A DNA stretch of 64,000 nucleotides. Source: Casuarina equisetifolia. Lineage: Eukaryota; Streptophyta; Magnoliopsida; Fagales; Casuarinaceae. A program made the position numbers and the translations under genes. Position 1 is the stretch's first letter. Every line of letters begins with the position of its first letter. The stretch is taken from positions 13,523,501 to 13,587,500 of the forward strand of contig CM052361.1 of assembly GCA_028551475.1 (NCBI GenBank), read 5' to 3'. This document shows positions 35,348-47,394 of this stretch, piece by piece. The notes below the pieces were generated by a model that saw only the letters and a program-made list of their open reading frames with translations, was not told the origin of the DNA and did not search any database.

Positions 35348-38300
35348 TCATGAAAGCTTGGTGGAGAAAAGTTGCAATCTGTCCTCACCTAGGCAACTGA
35401 GTAAACCTTGGGTCACGGCATGTGTGTACTTAACATCACGAATAGGACATTTTTGTGTATTGAGATGCTGAAGAACTCTAAAAGATGGCAACTCTTGCAA
35501 GACCAACTCACATGTTCTGTCATCCCCGGATGCAAATAACTGGTTTTGATTTCCTATGTCAACAATTGCTGATTTTTTTGGTAGTCGAATATCATTTACA
35601 TTGGCACGTGCAGAACCCAGCTTCTGAAAACGGTTGCTCCCCACTCGCCTGTAGTAAACATGGGAGCCATGTGTTCCTTGCCCAATCACTTGAGAAGGAG
35701 TTGGTGAAGGTTGAGAAATAGCCATCTCATTTGACATCTCAACTTTGGGACGATATGAAGCAACAATGTCATCACTGATAGAAGAATAAGTAAGGGATAT
35801 ACACACACCTTGATTATCTGATCCAGGAACCAAAAATGGCCTTCACAAAAGTTCAATCAGAAAAATGTTAGAAAAGATCATTGCATAGTACAGATACATA
35901 GAATAAGTATTAGACTAATATGATAAAAGACTCAACGGCAACCCAGACGAATTAAATGATAGACTGACATTTAGAGATATATTTTGAGATATGGAGACTG
36001 AGGACAGGGATTGCCTCCAATGGAATTTCCTAATGAGAGTACTAGACCTTATACGAATTGGAAAAAAACTGTAATACAGGTGGTAAAGACTATAAATTCT
36101 GACAATTTAACACAAATAAGCCAGGCCTCAAAAATAGGCCATCTCAAGAGTGGATTTTGGATGCATTTCATCAAGGTTAAAAGTTTGTTCCTCAATAAGC
36201 TAGTATCAAGCAAAACGATTAAGCATTGTAAAAATGCCAATGCAATAAACTGCTATTATGAAAAACAAAATTACTTGATGCATGGAAAACAATTCTCAAA
36301 ATAAAACAATATAAAACAAAATAATGGAACGAAGCAATGGATATGTATTTTAAGGATACACCATGAATATTGACAGTCTTGCGGCCACCGACAAGGTTTA
36401 ATAAAGAGGTGCAAACGTGAACCACCAAATAGCTAATTATACAAGATCTTTTCGATCTTCAAACAAAAATTGAATACAAATACATGATGAATAGAAATAG
36501 GTGCCAATACAAACACCAATACTTAAGTCCAGGATCTCTCTGATTTCAAATTAATCACAAATTAGACACAGTCTACTGCAAACCTCATCACATATAATTC
36601 AAATGTTAATATTTTGAAACATCCTGTTCATATGTTCAATTAGCAATAGTTGTACAAGCATAAGCAAGACAGAACACTTTAAGTTTCTAACCAAATGGAA
36701 CCCACATGATCAACAGATTCTAATTTAGCTTTTACGTTCTCTGATGTTCTCTAAGTGTCTTAAAGTTTGGAAGTCTCACTATTTTATAGATTCATAAGGA
36801 AATGAAAATAAAAACAAAAAACACCCAGGTCATTCTTAAAACAGCAATACCAAGAAAAAAGAAAAAAGAAAAGTTAGAAGTCCTGGCTCTTGTCATAGAT
36901 ATTTTCGTGAGCAAATTATTCTAATTATCATTTCCAATCATCTAAAGAAGGTATGTATATATATATATATATATATTTATTTTTTTTTACTCAACTACCT
37001 CACTTTTATATACTCATAATCATACGTTGATTAATTCAAGGACACGGTACTTAAACGTTATAAAAGATTTATCTAGAGTTCGAGTTGCTCCAACTCAAGG
37101 AATTTGAAGAAGCTGAACATGAAGTAAGTGCCTCAAAATGGATTCAAACAATAGAATAAATATACCAAGCAAATACAGTGGAGCAAAAGTCTTGCGATAT
37201 ACGACAAGAAAAACCCAATCAACCCCTTCAATTGCACATATCAGATACAAATAAAGAGAGAGGGAAAAAAAGAGAGAGAGAAAGAGAGGGAGACAATAAG
37301 CAGGAATAATGTTCCGTATCTTTAATACTTGACAACACCCAAAAAAAGGCCCTTGAACGTGTTAATAAGTAGCCAATTTGGATTAAAGCAAGGACCAAAT
37401 TGAAGAAAACAGTAAGTTCAAAAGACATCAAGGGTTTATCCACATGGCTGTGTAGGTGAGCAAGAATCAGCACCTGCATGCATTCAAAGATAAGAGCTTA
37501 CCCTTCTTCAGCACCACCGAGGTTCCACTGACACAGGCCAATCGATGAAGCAGATAGGACAGACGTAACACCATTAGGAAGAGTTGAATCATGTAAAAGT
37601 GAGTAAATCGTATGCACAGGATTGCATGTCAGCCCCCTCAGGTTACAAACAGACCCAGTTGTCTGGCGGATATCAAACACCGAAAGGGAGCCATTCTAAA
37701 AGAATGGGGAGAATAAAGTAAGAGATCAACATAATCTACCAGCTCTGAAAGATTTTTTTAATTAAAAAAAGGGAAAAAAAAAAAGAAAAAAAAAAAGAAA
37801 AAGAAAGAACACACTTATAGATCAGACCTGCAGTCCAGCATATATGTAATGCGACCTATGAAGATCCCATGAGCATGACCAAGCAGAAGCCTGGAAGTAC
37901 ATGTTATGTGGTTTAAGTGACAATAATGACCATTTCATATAAAATAAATAGTGAATGAAGATACAAAAAAGCCCCAAAGTACCTATGTCTCGAAGATGTA
38001 CATAAAGAGTGAAAAATGGATAACAACATAAACTAACATGTTTCTAAACATATTGACACGAGAGCAAAAATTTAGGCGAAGTGTACTGGATGGAAATTGC
38101 ATTATGTCTAGGAGTGGGATATTCACTTTCACAATTTAATGTGAAAATTTGTTAGATTATATCAGACAGAAGCAATGACAGAAGCAACCTATTCATTTAA
38201 TATCACTTAAGCACCAATAGAAATCACACTCATAAATCCTCCCCCTTATCCACAACACAATTTTATGGGAAAAACAGCACAAACACTCTGTATCTATGTC

Positions 38301-41300
38301 CGCTGAATATAATGTGTACTGGATCAGACCTGTTACTGCCACTACCAGCAAAATACACAGAACCGAAGAACATCACATGCATATGTTGTTACTCACTCAA
38401 CAAAGTAACTTTGCAATTGATGCTTCGAAAGGTTCCACATATTGAAGAATCACAAAAGGCCTACATTTATTTAAAATATTCCCATTTTTGTAGGCAAAAA
38501 TTCCATTTATCTCCTTTAATGAGATTCTCTTAAAGTAAAACTTTGGTCTCGTATATCCACAAATGCCCATCAGACAAAAAGACATTGTTCACAGTGTAGA
38601 TTGACAAGGTAACAAAGAGTCCTTGGAAAATTCCATCTGGTGCAAGTTTGAAAAGGAGTAAACCAAAAGCCCCTAGCCAAATTATCATAACCTCAATGTA
38701 CATGCAGTCTTGTTCACATAAATCAATACATATACATACATAACTACATATACTTTTACAATTGCATTTGCCTGTATACATTCTTTCTCAAGCAACATAG
38801 GACAATATGGAACCTCAACCAAATATCAAGATTTTTATTACTTGATAACAAACTAAAAACGGATTGAAATCTTACTGGTAGATCATAAGAAAGGATGATA
38901 TTGTTGCTTTCCAGACTGTAACAAATGGAGCAACCAAGTCAACAAGGTAAAAAAATGAAAGACAAAAGAAAACCCACAACAATAGTCTACGTAGATAAGG
39001 TCACACCTGAGAACTGATAATTTCTGACCTAATGAAGCCAAAAGTGCAAGGCTACCAATAGAAGGAGAAAAGCAGAGGTCCTTAACAACTTTCATGTTTG
39101 AAGGAAGTAAAATATCTTCTTTGTCATATGGCCGTATCGAGCTTATCTGCAAAATAATGTTCAAAAAGTATTGCTATAATTCTAGGAGGAGTTTCCACCA
39201 TGTCCGCAAAAGCAATGACACCAAAGCCATAATTCAGGAAACTTTACTTTTGTGAGTACAGATGCTGCACCCATCCCAGAAGGCCTTCGTACAGTAAATA
39301 TAATTTGGCTAGAAGCATCTACATCAACCAAACGTGCACCATCAACCTGGAACTCTTTCTACAGAGATTTAAATTATAAGTTAATTGATATTATGTGGCA
39401 GAAAAATTACTCAAGAAAATGGTTGATCAAGTCAAAAAAACAATTAAGTAATGGAAAGGAAGATGTTAAAAAGAGAAAATTATAAGGGGTAAATAAAATC
39501 ATTTTACAATTAATAAATGTAGATGTTATCACCACCTTCGTCATGTGATAACTTGGAAAAGCAGAAGATTCATGTAGTACCTTGCAATTCCATAACCCAA
39601 AGCCCACAGCCAACTTCAATGAAATCCTCCCCATTCTTAAGTTGGTTCTTTCACACATTTGAATTTTGGTTGTGATTAATTATTGATTCATGACCTTGCT
39701 AGGGTATAAAACAGTTCTGAAGTTCATTAGTCAATTGCAATCAATCTGGATTCCAATCTTATAACTAAAAGACTTCTTCTGAGTTTTGGAGTAATTACCG
39801 TACAGCAAGAAAAAAATGAAACAAGTGTACAAACTAGGTATCTCTATTTCCCTCAGAATGCCGTACTTTTCTTCTATATGATGCAATATACGATGAGGAT
39901 GAGAATTTGCTGAGCCTTTGTTTTAAAAATGCCTACTTCACAAAATGTTGCAGCTTATACATTATTTCATGAGCCTCTCTTTTTCTCTTCTTTTTCCTTT
40001 TCTAAAGATCATTGTAGGATTTGACATTTGCTTTGGGTTGTACCTTGTTTATTCCTTTACAAAACCTATTCACCAAGTAAACTTAGCTTTTAAACCTGAC
40101 ATTTGCCATTTGCAATTTGCAATTATCCGATGTCCTTAGGGTTTCATCTTCTACGTGTTAAAATTTGTGATTACTTCAAAAAGGAGAAATGAAAAAAGAA
40201 AGTAGTAGCTCTAGGCGCCTGCTGCAACACAGGATGAACATAGGGAAGCAAACAGCAATGATAGACCTGTAATATGAAATTGCAAGATGATCCTGGTCCA
40301 CCCAAAGTTGAGCCAAGGTTGTGCCCTACAAAGCATTTTCAAATGTGCACACATTTTTATAGAATTCAATGGATGCAGAGAGAGAAGAAAAAAAAGAGGC
40401 AAAAAAGATGGAAAACTATAAAATCATTGCTTAAAAGTTCCTCTAAGGAGCAGTAGCATGTATACAAGAAAATATATGCACACCCGCAAACACATACTTC
40501 AACAAACATATTTACATAAAACACTAAGCATGAACTCCATAAAGCAATGATATTCCATTTAGAAGGATAATTACCAAACATAGGTTCTCCCTGACAGTCT
40601 GCATCTGCATTTACAACACCAGATGGCCTGCTTTGCATATCTCCTACTAAATGCTCCAAATAAGTTGTCCTCTGCAAAGCAACAACTTTTGAGACCAAAA
40701 GTAACAGAAAAGCTGACAAGAAAAAAAATAAAAAATAAAAAAAATTAACCTTCCACTTAAATACTCCAGCAAGTTTTTTGAAACTTCAACCAAACTAGTA
40801 AAACTGAACTGATGCAGTTCTCTAACAATGCACCCAATGATTCTAAATATAATGGAAACACGAGCAGAAATCATGGCTGGATAAAGAAATCCATAAAGCA
40901 GCCAGCCATAGAGTTTAACGGAAGAGGCTTTTGAAATATAAAATGGTTAAGATTGTAAAGACAAAACTGAGGTCATTGCGTAACTAATTAAAGACCCAAA
41001 AAATAAAAAAACACTCATTTTTCAATTAAAACTCAGAAGAGAGCATACGAAAGGAGATGGAGAACTTAGGCAACTGCACCACTGCAAACAACAATACTAG
41101 AAGCTTGCTAAAAACATGACTCCAATTTTTACTACATAAAAAGCACAAAAACATAAAAGTTTATTTACTACCAGAAAGAATTTCCACTCCAAATCAGTGG
41201 TGCAATGCACACCAAAAAAAAAAAAAGCAAATAATTTCTGATCAAACATACCTTTTCCAGCTGGCAAACTTTTTGATGCAACTCAGCTTCTACCGTTTTC

Positions 41301-42859
41301 CATTCAGCTTCCTTCTTACACCAATCAAAATCCTACACATAGAGTATAAAATTAACAATTGCTCCATAAACCAAGGAACATGGAAACTAGTGCTTACATT
41401 ATTAGGACATTAACCATAAAACAAGAAATTGCTCCATATGCTAATATGCTAACCAAGGATCCCAGCACTTGGATCCTTACACTATTAGTCCTTTTCTTTG
41501 AGGTTGTTTAGCAAACCAAACAGACTGAACCTGATCATCAGTTTGCTAAAGCTCCAGATGTGTCAGTGTTACAGATTTAATAAATCCATCTAACATAAAC
41601 CATAAATTAAGAGAACAATGAAAGGATACAAAACCATATTCCGCAACCAACTAATTTTCAATTTGCCTATAAAATAACCACCTTCTTCTCAAGAGAAGCA
41701 CATTTAGCCTCAAGTGATTGAATTCTCTGCAAACAAAAACAACCTTGATTCAGATTAAGATTCTTGTAGGTTCCTTGGGAGATAATAAAATGACATATCA
41801 GGTGACCTTTTGTGATTCGTTGTCCACTGCAACAACCCGTGATGCAAAAAGCCTCCTCACATCCTTCAATGTGCATTTCTTATTGCATTGGGGACACTAC
41901 AAAGGGATGGAAACATGAATACGAATGTGAAAACAAAGATTTTGTCCCTGAAAAATGAATCAGGATCATACATGAGACAATACCTTCTGGGAATTTACAC
42001 ATTGTTGTAGCCATTTCTTGATGCAAGACATGCCATAAATGTGGCCACAAGGAAGACAACTGCAGGCCTCACACAAAGAGATCAGATAATGAATAAACAC
42101 CAAGAGAATAAAGGTCACCATTATTAAAAGTCAGAAACTTCTTGTTCGTTATCAAATTAAATGAAACCCTAAACCATACATTCCGACGCCAAAGACGTGT
42201 ACACAAACCCTGAACTTCAGGCTCATGATCAAATTAAAAGAAACCCTTAACATACATTCCAACACCAAAGACGTGTGCAAAGAACTTGGGTGCCACACAT
42301 TCCTATGATTCCAATATTCAAGATTGCACCAATTTACCGCTACGAAAACTTAAAAAGGTAGCTCACTACCTACTCCGCCCTAGTGCCCGTATCAACCTAA
42401 AGGTTATAAAGTTTGTCTGCGGTAATCAGAATAAAACCCAAGGATTCAAGGTTCTGAAAATTCGTTGCAATTCAAATAAAAAGCCAAGAGGATCAAGATT
42501 TAGCACCAGATATAATGGTCACCGTCATTGGTCCAAGCTTCCATACAAATGGGGCAAAAGAGGCCGTCGATTTCACTCCGATTCCACTCACTCCCCTGAG
42601 AACCCTCTGCGGTCCCAACTGACAAACACGCCTCTCCTCGTTCCACTCTCCTCCGCTTAAGCCCTTCTTCCTCCACCCAGGGGGACTCTACCACATGAAA
42701 ATACTCCTCATCCTCTCGGTCCTCTTCGTCTTCGGTCTCTTCTTCTTCTTCGTCTTCGGTTTCTTCTTCTTCTTCGTCTCCTCCTCCTTCTCCTGGGGCA
42801 TATCCTTCATGGTTATGCAGAAAGTGAAAGTAATCAGTGTCAACATTGTTGTCAGACAT
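35348..42859 (-). CDS. RFWD3: RING finger and WD-repeat E3 ubiquitin ligase, RFWD3-like
   Basis: Thirteen exons on the minus strand, each junction GT-AG and in frame, give 613 residues: 42859-42507, 42059-41984, 41896-41807, 41726-41682, 41332-41252, 40671-40575, 40325-40267, 39358-39248, 39146-39007, 38915-38876, 37890-37828, 37695-37502, 35840-35348. Residues 28-52 are an acidic tract. A RING finger spans about 102-147 (CPIC, CGH with C four residues later, KKW, CPQC). Residues 155-215 are a coiled coil. A WD40-type region with the RFWD3 signatures VDGARL, WSCSWDL, CPIRDVKYTHA and EDRLQLFS fills the rest. Animal RFWD3 ubiquitinates RPA and RAD51 in interstrand-crosslink repair; the same role here is inferred. 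The 59-bp exon 40325-40267 was needed to restore frame and carries the expected linker. The protein is shorter than human RFWD3 mainly at the N-terminus. Confidence 0.93.
42688..42780 (-). repeat. Coding GAA/GAG/GAC repeat (acidic tract)
   Basis: Within the first RFWD3 exon an octapeptide-sized unit (EEEEETED) is repeated in tandem, encoded by near-identical 24-bp units. Being simple sequence, it is likely to vary in length between alleles. Confidence 0.8.
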
Positions 42860-43810
42860 CGTTGCTTAGTCCGCCCGTGACGAAAATACAGAGTTCTCTT
42901 CCTCAGCGAACGGAAGGACACAGTAAGAGCGGGAACTGGGAAGCATTTTCGTTAATAAATTTAACTAGCGAATTAATTTTATGGTACTATATTTTCGAAA
43001 GCCTGACTATATCTTACATTTTGTGAAGAATGTTGATGTTGATTGAAAAAAGTTGGGTTTCACCTAAATAGAAAAAATTGTTTACAATTATAATAATATG
43101 GTAAAGTTTTATATTACTTCAATTTTATTATAATAGCCTTACATATGTTAAAGACATTATACTTTATATTATATTAGGCATTAGTATTTATTCCAACCAA
43201 CACGTGAAACTGAAATATTAAAGTATGTACATTCTATTGGTTAATCAAGCATAAGCATCATACTTTATATTATGATAGGTTTTTCCTCCTTTAGCCAATT
43301 AATTTATATATATTCTCATAATATATAATTTGGAGTATGTCACTTGTACATCATGTACATTGTGAGGGGAATACCGTAGTTGTCTCTCCAACTATGGTTA
43401 TATTATTCAAAATGTGACAATTTTTGACATTGCTTCATCAATACTTAAAATGTTTATATAAAAAATCAATTTGAATTAAATAATTATAAGCTATCTATCA
43501 TTAAGCAAATATATTACTTAATATATTTTATGTTTTATTTTTATTTATGTGTGAAAAATTAATATATAAGTGATAAGCATTTTTTTAAGAGTTAAAATTA
43601 AACCTTACTGTTTGTACTAAGTTGATATATAGTTATTACATTCAATATTATTGACGTTAATAAAATTCGTCAAAATTCATTTTGCTTCCCTTTAAAAAAA
43701 AAAAAATTACATGTTTTATAATTGTACCCGATACGATTTAACTCACTCCAGCGTACCTTCTTTTCTTCTCTGGTAATAGCAAGAGGAGAGGGAAGAAGAA
43801 AATCGGAGCG
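42860..43810. promoter_or_regulatory. Shared head-to-head upstream region (RFWD3-like and CDC25-like genes)
   Basis: The start codons of the divergent genes are 951 bp apart. The interval is AT-rich with no ORF of note. The first 70 bp next to RFWD3 and the last 70 bp before CDC25 are GC-richer and probably 5' UTR. I see no confident TATA box for either side. Confidence 0.5.
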
Positions 43811-46523
43811 ATGGCTCGGAGCATCTCCTATGTAACTGGCTCGCAGCTGCTCTCTCTCAAACGCCGCCCTAATATTGCCATTATAGATGTCAGGTTGTCT
43901 CAAACATCACTCTTCTTTCCGATTTTGGCACATGATTTCATTCTTTTTTCGGTGGAATTACCTTGATGGGATTTTGTAGGGATGACGAGAGGAGTTATGA
44001 CGGTCACATAGCTGGGTCGCTGCACTACGCCAGCGACTCTTTCTCGGACAACATATCAAATCTTGTTCAGGAGGTGAAGGGAAAAGATACCCTTGTTTTC
44101 CACTGCGCTCTCAGCCAGGTACTGTTCCAGTTTGCATTCCCTATTGGGTTTTCATTGTGCTCCTGACTTGTTTGCTGCTGGGTATAATCACTCTGCTGAT
44201 TTTCTTCAAATCTGTCCCCTCTCTACTCTGTATAATTTGCGGATGTTCCACCTGCACTAATTTGGGAACGGAAACAAATTGACTTGGAACAAGTGATTCC
44301 ACAGGGGCCCGGAAGAGAGTCAATCAGTTGTTTCTTTATTTTACATTCATAATGCCGATGAAGCCAACATAGTCTGATATTGCGTTGAACCCACTACACT
44401 GTCCATCTGCAAATTCACCACAATTACTCTTAATTGCGCAGTGACTATTGCAGTCGTATGTGCTGACGATTCATGCGTTAGCGATTTGCAAAGAATCAGT
44501 GTCTTCTTTCTGCAAGTTGAATATGAGTTTCTTTCTGTCTAAGTCTTTCATCGCTAATAAACATTTTATGTACTCAGATAGGATTTTATCCAGCTCACTT
44601 ACACATAAACGTCCAAAATAGTATCTTGTCATTTTGGGTTAAATCGCCAAGGGAAGTGAATTTGCTATCTTTATACTCAATTAGCTGTTCGTGCAAAATA
44701 GTGAAGCTTTGGAAACTCAAGCTGGTCATGGTAACTGTTATCGTTCAGAACTTGTCTTGGCTGATTGGACCAGCTTGCATACTTTATTAAAGTTGTCTAA
44801 ATTTCACACAAGAATGCCACATTATTTCAAGTGTAGAACGTGGTAATGGTAAAATAATATTGGAGGTTCTTTGCAGTATCAAACACTTTTGCTAAGCTAG
44901 TAACGTTGTTGTTGGCCTGGATTTTCAGGCTTGTTTGAGATTTTATTTTCTGAATTAGATATTATTTTTTTAATGTAATAAAGCTCATATAGATATCATA
45001 TGTCAATTATATGCTTAATGAGGAGTCCATGTAATTCATGCATTAGTTTGCAAGGCCTCGCATAAGTAAGCCAACCACCTATAAAATCATACGAAATAGC
45101 ATAAATAACTTAACAAAAAATCCTGGAGACTTGGTTTTGCTAACAAACTCTCAGAGACTAGATTTTGCTAAGCGACTTGATTTGGTACCTGATCCATCGA
45201 TTACATGGTTTCTCATTATCCATACAATTAGCATACAATCTTTTCATGAGACTATTAAATAACATAAATAATATTAAAATTCATAACATTCATAGGATTT
45301 TGTTAACAAACTCTTAGAGACTAGATCTTGCTAATGAACTCCTAGAGACTTGGTCGTGTCAACTAATGCATGAATTCATCATTATCCATGATCACTATAT
45401 GAATGCCTGGAGCAGGAAGTTCTTGGACAGGTATTCACAGTTAAAACAACCCTTTTCTTAACATAGAAGCTTAGTGGCATTCCACTTCTATTGCATGAAA
45501 CTGGATATACATTAATTAGCTTATGTTTAAAATGGGAACCGAGGTGGGCATGAGGATCTCTTCTGAAAGAATGATTTAAAGCCGACTGCAATAGGCAAAT
45601 AGATGCAAAGAGATCCTATATTTGGATTATACATACTCATACATACATGTATACATTTACTACGTGTATCACCTGCCTTCAAGACCAGTGTAGAAAACGA
45701 CTTTAATCTAAAGTTTTCTTTAGAAGGCATGTTCTGAATTTAGATTCCTTTGATCAGATCTTGTACGGTTTGTCCACTTGGATGGAAAACTGCTCTCTTG
45801 GAATAAATCCTTCTGGAAAACTTTTAGAGTTTTTAACTCAAAATCCATAGACTTCAAGATTCTTCAGACTATATGTAATATGAAGCCCAAACTTCTGCAT
45901 CAGCATGTAATTTGGTAACAACTCTCCTTCCATTGAGCAAAACTTTTGTGATTTCTTTCTGTTGCCATTAGCATAACTATATGAATTTACATTCATGAAT
46001 TTGTCTCAGCCTAAATCGAACCATTTTTTCTAAATTGTTCTTCTTTTCTAAACACCTTTTGCAAGTAAAAGTATTCTTTATTTAGGTTGTTTCTGATACA
46101 GCACATTTATTTCAGATGCATGCATATCTTTGGTTTTCTGGTTCTTCACATAGAAGTAACGAATGTGAAGCTATGGTTTTAGTTGACATGTGGCATCAGT
46201 CAACAGCACCATTGATACTATGTCATTGGGGAATTTCTAAGCCAAAGTTCTCCCCAATTTCTCTTTTCCTTGTTATAATCTCAGGACTAACATGCTAATA
46301 TGTTAGAAGGGTTTCCTGATATCCATACCATGTCATTGTTTTCCAGGTTCGTGGACCAACTTGTGCGCGAAAGTTAGTTAATCATCTTGAGGAGGTTAAG
46401 GAAGGTGCAGGAATAAAGAACATTTGGGTTCTGGAACGTGGCTTCAACGGCTGGGAAGCTTCTGGCAGGCCAGTTTGTCGCTGCACTAATGTACCTTGTA
46501 AGGACGAGAGTTCTAGTAGTTAA
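43811..46523 (+). CDS. CDC25: CDC25-like phosphatase / arsenate reductase (rhodanese-fold)
   Basis: Exons 43811-43893, 43980-44118 and 46347-46523 join to 132 codons plus stop, the length of plant CDC25/ACR2. The single domain is a rhodanese/Cdc25 fold with [18 protein letters not shown] near the start. The active-site loop HCALSQVRGP has Cys70 and Arg76 (HCX5R) and is split by the second intron. Cys79 follows in GPTCARK. The C-terminus keeps the Cys-rich CRCTNVPC of the plant zinc loop but ends SSSS, apparently without the last Cys of the Arabidopsis protein. Plant members dephosphorylate artificial CDK substrates and reduce arsenate in vitro; which role dominates is unsettled. The 2.2-kb second intron carries a direct repeat (see separate entry). 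ORFs inside it are non-coding. Confidence 0.95.
45134..45359 (+). repeat. Direct repeat inside CDC25 intron 2
   Basis: 45134-45171 and 45299-45336 match closely (ttgctaacaaactctcaga versus ttgttaacaaactcttaga, then gactaga and tttgctaa blocks). Flanking gagacttgg motifs recur. No ORF or TIR is seen. It may be a remnant of a short repeat element. Confidence 0.5.
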
Positions 46524-47131
46524 ATGGAAGGAACCCAGATGGCCCTCTGCACGCAATCTCTGTTCTCAGAATTCATGACAACGATTTCATAACCTATAGA
46601 GTATGGGGTGTGATGTGTGATGTGTTACTTGCCCAGTTTCCACCCTCTACTTATTCTGGAGAGAATCCCAGAAATCTATGACAAAAATACTTTGCTGTAG
46701 TTTGCTGTTTAACTATCCCACTCTTTGAATACGATATGAGAAAGTTAGAATGTTGAGATTACGTGCAAATTCAAGCCCTCTATAATCACGTCTTGCATAG
46801 TGATCATTAACTCTCCTGCAGGCCAGAATGCATCCTTTCTAAGTAGATCCTCCAATCGATTTTTTTCTCTTTCCTATATTTGTTGTTACTGTTATCATTT
46901 TTTTTCTTTATGTTAAAAAAATTTGCTGATAAACACATTGGGATTATAGCTACTTGCACCAAATAACTGAAACTTTTCCAGAGCCCATGTGCATATGTTG
47001 GCTCATTAGGGTAAAAGGTCCACAATAATTGGAAATAAGAAATGTAATATGCAGAAAACACTCAATTATTAGGTGTTCCGGACCTCAAAATATTTAGAAC
47101 ATAAATAAATTAGTTGACAGCCGTTCTATCT
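46524..47131. other. 3' UTR of CDC25-like gene and intergenic spacer
   Basis: Non-coding. Several T-rich tracts occur near 46860-46920. No gene seen. Confidence 0.45.
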
Positions 47132-47205
47132 GGCCTATTAGCTCAGTTGGTTATAGCGTCGTGCTAATAACGCGAAGGTCGCAAGTTCGAGACCTGCATC
47201 GGCCA
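47132..47205 (+). tRNA. tRNA-Ile(AAT), probably a decaying copy
   Basis: The 74-nt cloverleaf has loop ctaataa with anticodon AAT at 47166-47168. The A box (tagctcagttgg) is intact. Three stems each carry one mismatch: 13-22 (C-T) in the D stem, 52-62 (A-C) in the T stem and 5-68 (T-C) in the acceptor. The T-arm change also alters the B box (agttcgagacc for ggttcgagacc). No 3' T run follows at once; the first tttt is about 20 nt later. The sequence is otherwise the nuclear plant tRNA-Ile. It may be a pseudogene or a weak gene. Confidence 0.85.
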
Positions 47206-47394
47206 ACTAAAGCAACGCTCTTTACTCTTTTGAGACGGTAAACCGTTTACATTAAAACGATGACGTTTTATATCCGAAATGAAAGATATTAAAACCCTTC
47301 TTGTTTTGCTGTTCTTCTTTCGGCAAGCATCGGGAAAACCGGAGTATTCCAAAAGCTTATCGGTTATCGAAGATCTGAGAAGACGATCCACAAT

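Noticed and set aside
40211..40402. Minus-strand ORF across an RFWD3 junction (reads into GLSLLFASL)
   Set aside because: Using it as an exon gives an early stop. The 40325-40267 exon restores frame and the expected linker.
42286..42660. 124-codon + ORF at the RFWD3 5' end
   Set aside because: It is antisense to the first RFWD3 exon and its intron.
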